From a virus, in the IMG/VR virus record IMGVR_UViG_3300032893_000142, positions 1-40,242 of that record: a stretch of 40,242 nucleotides of DNA; one strand, 5' to 3'. Made by a program: the position numbers and the translations under genes. Positions 36,655 through 40,242 of this stretch are shown piece after piece. Position 1 is the first letter of the stretch, and the number at the start of each line of letters is the position of its first letter. The notes below the pieces were generated by a model. That model made no database searches and was not told the DNA's origin. It saw only the letters and a program-made list of their open reading frames with translations.

Positions 36655-37418
36655 GCTGCTTTCCTCCGAAGCGCCGACTCGTACTCGTCGACGAACCGTG
36701 CGAATTCCATGAGATCGACTTCCATCGCTTCGATAAAATCATCGTCGCGCGGCGCTTCGATCATCGTGAATTGCTTCCCTGCGGCCGAAAGAGCAGGGCA
36801 GTAGAGCCCAACGTGCCACCATTGACGGCCACCAATCCACATGCAGCCTTGCGCCTGGTCGCGCACCTCAGTGATGTCGCCTTCGAGCAGGATCGGGCGC
36901 AGGCGTGCGGGATCGATGAAGCACTTGTACTCGCTTCCGCCGTTGGGATCGATCAGGCCGTCCGCGCTCGCGCCGAATACGCCGTCATCGGTCGTGATGA
37001 ACCCGGCAGACTCAACGAGAAGGCCAGTCATCGCCTCGTGCTCCATGCGCGCCTCGTGCTCCAGCTCGTGACCGCGTTTCATGGCCCATGTTTCGAATCC
37101 TTCGTCGAGCGGCTGCCCGCTGATGCGTTCGATGGCGAGGCGGAACGCATAGTCCTTCGCTACGTCGGACCAGTCGCCGATCTTCTCGCCGGCGAGCGCG
37201 CGCGTGATTATGTCGGACTTCGGGACGGCCTTATACCCGGCCTGCTCGGCGGCTTCTTTCGCTGGCATACCGCCGCGGTGCAGATCGACAAATTGCGCTT
37301 GACGTTCATCGAGGCAACCGACCTTCTTCCGGATTGTGGAGAACATACTCGCGGTAATGACACCGCTTCTGGCCTTCTTCCAAAGATCAGACCCTTGTAA
37401 GCATTCGATGATTTTCAT
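36651..37418 (-). CDS. YqaJ-type recombination exonuclease, 255 aa
   Basis: A lambda-exonuclease-fold nuclease that resects double-strand ends for annealing. The start is ATG 37418 (MKIIECLQGSDLWKKARSGV), overlapping the Erf stop. Motifs: the typical GS.LW...R.G.ITAS start, WAMKRGHELEHEARMEHEAM (with the active-site Glu) near 110-130, GVFGASADGLIDP near 145-158 (catalytic Asp) and EYKCF near 163-167 (E-x-K). All catalytic residues of the family are present. It forms a two-gene recombinase with the Erf protein. Confidence 0.85.
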   Translation of the reverse strand: MKIIECLQGSDLWKKARSGVITASMFSTIRKKVGCLDERQAQFVDLHRGGMPAKEAAEQAGYKAVPKSDIITRALAGEKIGDWSDVAKDYAFRLAIERISGQPLDEGFETWAMKRGHELEHEARMEHEAMTGLLVESAGFITTDDGVFGASADGLIDPNGGSEYKCFIDPARLRPILLEGDITEVRDQAQGCMWIGGRQWWHVGLYCPALSAAGKQFTMIEAPRDDDFIEAMEVDLMEFARFVDEYESALRRKAA

Positions 37419-38227
37419 TGCGCGGCCGCCTTGAAATCTGCAATTTTTGATTCGACGACGCTCTTGACCTGCTTGAACGCTTCCGTGTCCTTCGTAGCAC
37501 GCAACTCGGGTGCAGCCTGAGCCCAGATTCCACGAACCTCTTTCTCCGTCTTCGAGCCGTTGACGTTGTTTAGCCACTTCTCCACAATCGCCTGCACGTC
37601 GTCCGAACGCTCCGCGCCGCGACCATCGTCATCAGGGGTATCGCGTGTCGCGAGGCCTACGGCAGCCAGCAGCGAATGGCGCTCGAGGTACGATTTCGTC
37701 GAGATCATTGCCTGAATGTTGTTCTTCCCGCCCGACTGATCGAGCCCGGCTTCAAGCGTCGTTTCTTCGCTATGGCCCGCCTTGTGCGTGATGACACATG
37801 TGATGGAGATCATCCCGCCTTCACCACGGTTGGGTACCCAGCGATGGCTGAAGCCGTGCTCGGCCAGCGCCGATACGACCTTTTCGACCACGTTTCCGAT
37901 CGTCGCGTGGTCGTAGGCGGTCACGCCCTTGTCCGTGCGGAACTCGACGTGCTTGTCCTTGTAGATGGTCGGTGGATTCTTTTTGAACTCGGCCATCGCA
38001 TCAGTGAACGCCTTTCGTGCCTGGTTAGCCTCCCACTTCAGTTGCATGTCCATCAGGCGCTCAAGGCGGTCCAGATCGACATCGCTGCGTTCCATCGCGT
38101 AGCGCACGAGGTCGGCCGGCGTCGGAGTGACGCTGACAATCGGTTGTTGCGGCGCGCGCACGATGGCGCCGGGTTTCAATTCATCGACATCGAAGTCAGT
38201 TATTTCCTGCTGTGCGGTCATATTCAT
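37415..38227 (-). CDS. erf: ERF-family single-strand annealing protein, 270 aa
   Basis: A ring-forming ssDNA-annealing recombinase. ATG 38227 (MNMTAQQEITDFDVDELKPG) lies behind GAGGAAATC; an upstream in-frame ATG would add a basic, unlikely N-terminus. The ERF core is at about 75-190: FKKNPPTIYKDKHVEFRT, then YDHATIGNVVEKVVSALAEH, GMISITCVITHKAGHSEETT and SYLERHSLLAAVGLAT. It is coupled to YqaJ. The pair would repair and circularise phage DNA and drive mosaic exchange. Confidence 0.85.
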   Translation of the reverse strand: MNMTAQQEITDFDVDELKPGAIVRAPQQPIVSVTPTPADLVRYAMERSDVDLDRLERLMDMQLKWEANQARKAFTDAMAEFKKNPPTIYKDKHVEFRTDKGVTAYDHATIGNVVEKVVSALAEHGFSHRWVPNRGEGGMISITCVITHKAGHSEETTLEAGLDQSGGKNNIQAMISTKSYLERHSLLAAVGLATRDTPDDDGRGAERSDDVQAIVEKWLNNVNGSKTEKEVRGIWAQAAPELRATKDTEAFKQVKSVVESKIADFKAAAQ

Positions 38228-38276
38228 TGCGATTTCCTCAAAGGATTGAAGGGCGTCGGCGGCTAGAGCCTCAATC

Positions 38277-38474
38277 TCAGTTCCCATTGCAGGCGCTGTA
38301 GGCGATGAGGAATCCGAGCGAGATCGCCGCACCCCAAGACGCAACCACGGCCAGAACCTTGTGCAACTGCTCGGTGCGCTTGAGATACGAGAGGATCTCG
38401 CTGCTGCCATATGCTTGGCGCAGGCCATCGTCCGATAGCGTCACGACCACGTGTTCATCCTGATAGCGTTTCAT
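38277..38474 (-). CDS. Small membrane protein, 65 aa
   Basis: Starts at ATG 38474 (MKRYQDEHVVVTLSDDGLRQ). The N-terminal half is soluble and charged, the C-terminal half one membrane span (VLAVVASWGAAISLGFLIAY). It lies between the repeat protein and erf with a 49-bp gap downstream. No family was recognised. Confidence 0.55.
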   Translation of the reverse strand: MKRYQDEHVVVTLSDDGLRQAYGSSEILSYLKRTEQLHKVLAVVASWGAAISLGFLIAYSACNGN

Positions 38475-38476
38475 GG

Positions 38477-39532
38477 CTATTCCTTGACGCGCGCGAGCTT
38501 GCCGTCACGCACGCGATATTCGAAATCGGCTTCGATTCCGTCTTCGCCCACATAACCCACCGCGACACGGAATCGTTCGGCGCTCGAATCCCACCATGCG
38601 AGTGCAATGCATCCGTCTTCGCCGACCTTCGCGGTGCATCCCGCTGCAGCAGCCATGACGATGGATTTTTTGCCACTGGCCGCGAGCTGGCTGGAGTCGC
38701 CACTGGCCGCGAGCTTGCTGTAGTAGCCACTGGCCGCGAGCTGGCTGTAGTTGCCACTGGCCGCGAGCTTGCTGGAGTTGCCGCTGGCCGCGAGCTTGCT
38801 GTAGTCGCCACTGGCCGCGAGCTGGCTGTAGTGGCCACTGGCCGCGAGCTGGCTGTAGTGGCCACTGGCCGCGAGCTGGCTGGAGTCGCCACTGGCCGCG
38901 AGCTGGCTGTAGTGGCCACTGGCCGCGAGCTGGCTGTAGTTGCCACTGGCCGCGAGCTTGCTGGAGTTGCCGCTGGCCGCGAGCTGGCTGGAGTCGCCAC
39001 TGGCCGCGAGCTTGCTGTAGTGGCCACTGGCCGCGAGCTGGCTGTAGTGGCCACTGGCCGCGAGCTGGCTGGAGTCGCCACTGGCCGCGAGCTTGCTGGA
39101 GTTGCCGCTGGCCGCGAGCTTGCTGGAGTTGCCGCTGGCCGCGAGCTGGCTGGAGTTGCCACTGGCCGACTGAACGGATTCGTCGTTGGTTTTCACGTCC
39201 TTGCACAAATCCATGATCCAGCGCACAGCGTCGGTGATGATCTGCGGCAAACCGATCTCAACCTTGATCGCGATGCGGCCGGCGGCGATCTTCGAATCTT
39301 CGCCGTGACGTGCAATCTCGCCCGACATTTCCACCGAGCAAAAGCGCGAATCGGTGAGGTCGTAATATGAGAACATGTCGAGCGGGTTCTCTACCGCATG
39401 GAAGCCGGATTCGCACGCTTTGACTTTGCCTTCATGCTCATACGACTTGCCGATTTCGTACTGGAAATTGCGGCACGTCAGGTCTTTGTTGAAGGCCTTG
39501 TACGCGACGATCACTTTTTGTTCATCAGACAT
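38477..39532 (-). CDS. DUF7666-like protein with eighteen 9-residue repeats, 351 aa
   Basis: Residues 1-115 are the DUF7666-like domain (AYKAFNKDLTCRNFQYEIGK, EGKVKACESGFHAVENPLDM). Residues about 121-282 are eighteen tandem repeats of A-S-G-[NDHY]-[SY]-S-[QK]-L-A, with a decayed nineteenth. The last 60 residues (GEDGCIALAWWDS, VGYVGEDGIEADFEYRV) are the usual C-terminal domain in this family. Repeats of this type are expected to stack as a beta-solenoid, so the protein is probably an elongated binder. It is soluble with no signal. Function of the family is unknown. Confidence 0.78.
   Translation of the reverse strand: MSDEQKVIVAYKAFNKDLTCRNFQYEIGKSYEHEGKVKACESGFHAVENPLDMFSYYDLTDSRFCSVEMSGEIARHGEDSKIAAGRIAIKVEIGLPQIITDAVRWIMDLCKDVKTNDESVQSASGNSSQLAASGNSSKLAASGNSSKLAASGDSSQLAASGHYSQLAASGHYSKLAASGDSSQLAASGNSSKLAASGNYSQLAASGHYSQLAASGDSSQLAASGHYSQLAASGHYSQLAASGDYSKLAASGNSSKLAASGNYSQLAASGYYSKLAASGDSSQLAASGKKSIVMAAAAGCTAKVGEDGCIALAWWDSSAERFRVAVGYVGEDGIEADFEYRVRDGKLARVKE
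38672..39169. repeat. 27-bp tandem repeat array (18 units plus partial)
   Basis: Consensus on the plus strand is GCCACTGGCCGCGAGCTGGC plus TGTAGTG/TGGAGTT-type ends. Units vary mainly at the two or three codons for positions 4, 5 and 7 of each 9-aa repeat; the rest is nearly invariant even at silent sites, which points to recent expansion or homogenisation by unequal exchange. Confidence 0.9.
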
Positions 39533-39550
39533 TCATTTCTCCAGAGGTTT

Positions 39551-39673
39551 TCAGCAGCCCAGCATACCTGAGACCCAATCGCAAAAGGGCTGGCCGATGG
39601 TTATCGTTAAAAGCGACGCCGCGAGGAACGCCCAGAAGAGGACGACGACGGCGACGCGCAAGAAGGCTTTCAC
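39551..39673 (-). CDS. Small single-pass membrane protein, 40 aa (right copy)
   Basis: Right-hand counterpart of 296-418: (M)KAFLRVAVVVLFWAFLAASL and ending CDWVSGMLGC. Here the start is GTG 39673, where the left copy has ATG, and it overlaps the stop of the 50-aa gene (GTGA). One membrane span; role unknown. Confidence 0.55.
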   Translation of the reverse strand: MKAFLRVAVVVLFWAFLAASLLTITIGQPFCDWVSGMLGC

Positions 39674-39822
39674 AACAGGCACACAGAATCGAAGTCCACG
39701 GTCCGACGAATGACCCAATGGCGTTGCATCACCGGCAGTTCCGGATCGACGCATACCATTTCCATGTAGCAGTTCGAAAGAATCACGAGCACCGTGTGAA
39801 GGCGCGACTGGAAGCGGGGCAT
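39670..39822 (-). CDS. Small hypothetical protein, 50 aa (right copy)
   Basis: Starts at ATG 39822 (MPRFQSRLHTVLVILSNCYM) and ends DFDSVCLL. It corresponds in position to the 42-aa gene at 415-543 but is 8 residues longer and conserved only in VILSN and TVD..VCL. Too short for a family assignment. Coupled to the 40-aa membrane gene downstream. Confidence 0.45.
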   Translation of the reverse strand: MPRFQSRLHTVLVILSNCYMEMVCVDPELPVMQRHWVIRRTVDFDSVCLL

Positions 39823-39823
39823 G

Positions 39824-40000
39824 TCATTTCTCCAAAACGGTCAGCGTGTGATCGCCGATAGCAGCTTCGAGGGTCGCGCGGGCCATCAGGCATTCGGTGA
39901 CGGCTTTGCTACGCGGCAGGAATTCGTCCTGCGTCAGAACCAGCTCGGCGTTCCGAAGCGCCTTTATCGCGGTGACGATGTGTTCCAGGCGGATGTCCAT
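39824..40000 (-). CDS. Small early protein, 58 aa (right copy)
   Basis: Starts at ATG 40000 (MDIRLEHIVTAIKALRNAEL) and matches the gene at 546-722 over its full length. The gene before it in this copy is directly the zinc-ribbon gene, with one base between the ATG and that stop, whereas the left copy has the 106-aa gene there. Function unknown. Confidence 0.6.
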   Translation of the reverse strand: MDIRLEHIVTAIKALRNAELVLTQDEFLPRSKAVTECLMARATLEAAIGDHTLTVLEK

Positions 40001-40001
40001 G

Positions 40002-40187
40002 TCAGGCCTCCAATGCTTGCGGCGCGGTTTCGTCGGCGTTGCACTCGCGGCACAGCGGAATGCCGTCCATGTCCCGATCGAACAACGTTCGCCGTCGGCA
40101 TTCACAACACCAACGGCGCGGCGCCGTGTCGATGTCGGGCTCGCCGAAGTAATCGGGCTTTCCAATTTCATCCCAAAGAATTGGCAT
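40002..40187 (-). CDS. Small zinc-ribbon-like protein, 61 aa (right copy)
   Basis: Starts at ATG 40187 (MPILWDEIGKPDYFGEPDID). The first 20-odd codons are inside the exact 127-bp repeat and so identical to 1019-1192; after the first TAPR the two differ strongly, but both keep the CxxC pairs (here CCEC and CREC). The break between identity and divergence is at 40116, inside this gene. Confidence 0.6.
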   Translation of the reverse strand: MPILWDEIGKPDYFGEPDIDTAPRRWCCECRRRTLFDRDMDGIPLCRECNADETAPQALEA

Positions 40188-40242
40188 CACGCCACCTTCA
40201 CGAATTGGCCGAGGGAGAAAACCTCGCTCGTGATGCTGTAGA
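40116..40242. repeat. 127-bp exact repeat, right copy at window end
   Basis: Identical to 1121-1247 and ending exactly at the last base of the window. The sequence would continue naturally into position 1248, closing the genome into a circle of about 38,995 bp. Confidence 0.9.
40187..40242 (-). CDS. 62-aa early protein, C-terminal end (cut by window edge)
   Basis: The last 18 codons of the gene fully present at 1192-1380, identical here because it lies inside the 127-bp repeat. If the genome is circular this is the same gene and not a second copy. Confidence 0.6.
   Translation of the reverse strand, partial: YSITSEVFSLGQFVKVA

Noticed and set aside
38672-39169. A CRISPR array
   Set aside because: The 27-bp units are contiguous without unique spacers, are in frame with a 9-aa protein repeat and no cas gene is near. 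It is a coding tandem repeat.
38411-39370. Long plus-strand frame of 319 codons (and other frames) over the repeat array
   Set aside because: All frames of a 27-bp GC-rich repeat stay open. The minus-strand frame has the conserved N- and C-terminal domains and a proper start; the others are shadows.
40116-40242. True terminal redundancy (direct terminal repeats) of a linear genome
   Set aside because: The partner copy is at 1121-1247 and not at the left end of the window, and the DNA to its left is a diverged homologue. This does not fit a terminal repeat.

Overview
The window is nearly a whole genome of a short-tailed (podovirus-type) double-stranded DNA phage with a P22-like capsid and tail-machine plan. 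It carries terminase, a P22-type portal, scaffold and coat, gp4-like and gp10-like head-completion proteins, DNA-ejection proteins and a beta-helical tailspike. The GC-rich coding, the tailspike and tail-fibre sequence style and the lambda-P-like plus DUF1376 replication pair suggest a host in the Burkholderiales (Burkholderia/Paraburkholderia-like); that is inference. No integrase, excisionase or CI-type repressor is visible, so a temperate lifestyle is not supported.

Layout. (1) 1-1380, minus strand: a run of very small early genes and a truncated copy of a DUF7666-like protein. (2) 1381-1521: divergent control region with a good leftward sigma70 promoter and a palindromic operator candidate. 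(3) 1522-7778, plus strand: small HTH regulator, SNF2-type helicase, DNA methyltransferase, DUF1376 initiator-like protein with iteron-like repeats, lambda-P-like loader, RusA resolvase and small unknowns. (4) 7779-16278: small basic proteins, TerS, TerL, portal, scaffold, coat. (5) 16320-30556: terminator, tail and DNA-ejection genes, a 2-oxoglutarate oxygenase-like/GNAT pair, tailspike, and an exported fibre-like protein. (6) 30580-32752: lysis cassette. (7) 32749-40242, minus strand: regulator, small genes, a 603-aa mosaic protein, a YqaJ exonuclease/Erf annealing pair, a repeat-rich DUF7666-like protein and the small-gene cassette again.

The last 127 bp (40116-40242) are identical to 1121-1247, and 39256-40115 is a diverged relative of 1-1120. 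The simplest reading is a circular or circularly permuted genome of about 38,995 bp (1248-40242), with 1-1120 as an alternative allele of the same locus from a co-occurring strain; a real tandem duplication is possible but less likely.

Most notable: the major capsid gene appears to start with a rare ATT codon behind a multi-hairpin leader; four unrelated HNH endonuclease genes sit at boundaries of virion genes, one apparently next to a cut-off small gene; two fibre-like proteins carry signal peptides; an early protein has eighteen 9-residue repeats; iteron-like repeats lie inside the replication gene. No complete new defence or counter-defence system can be claimed from sequence alone.
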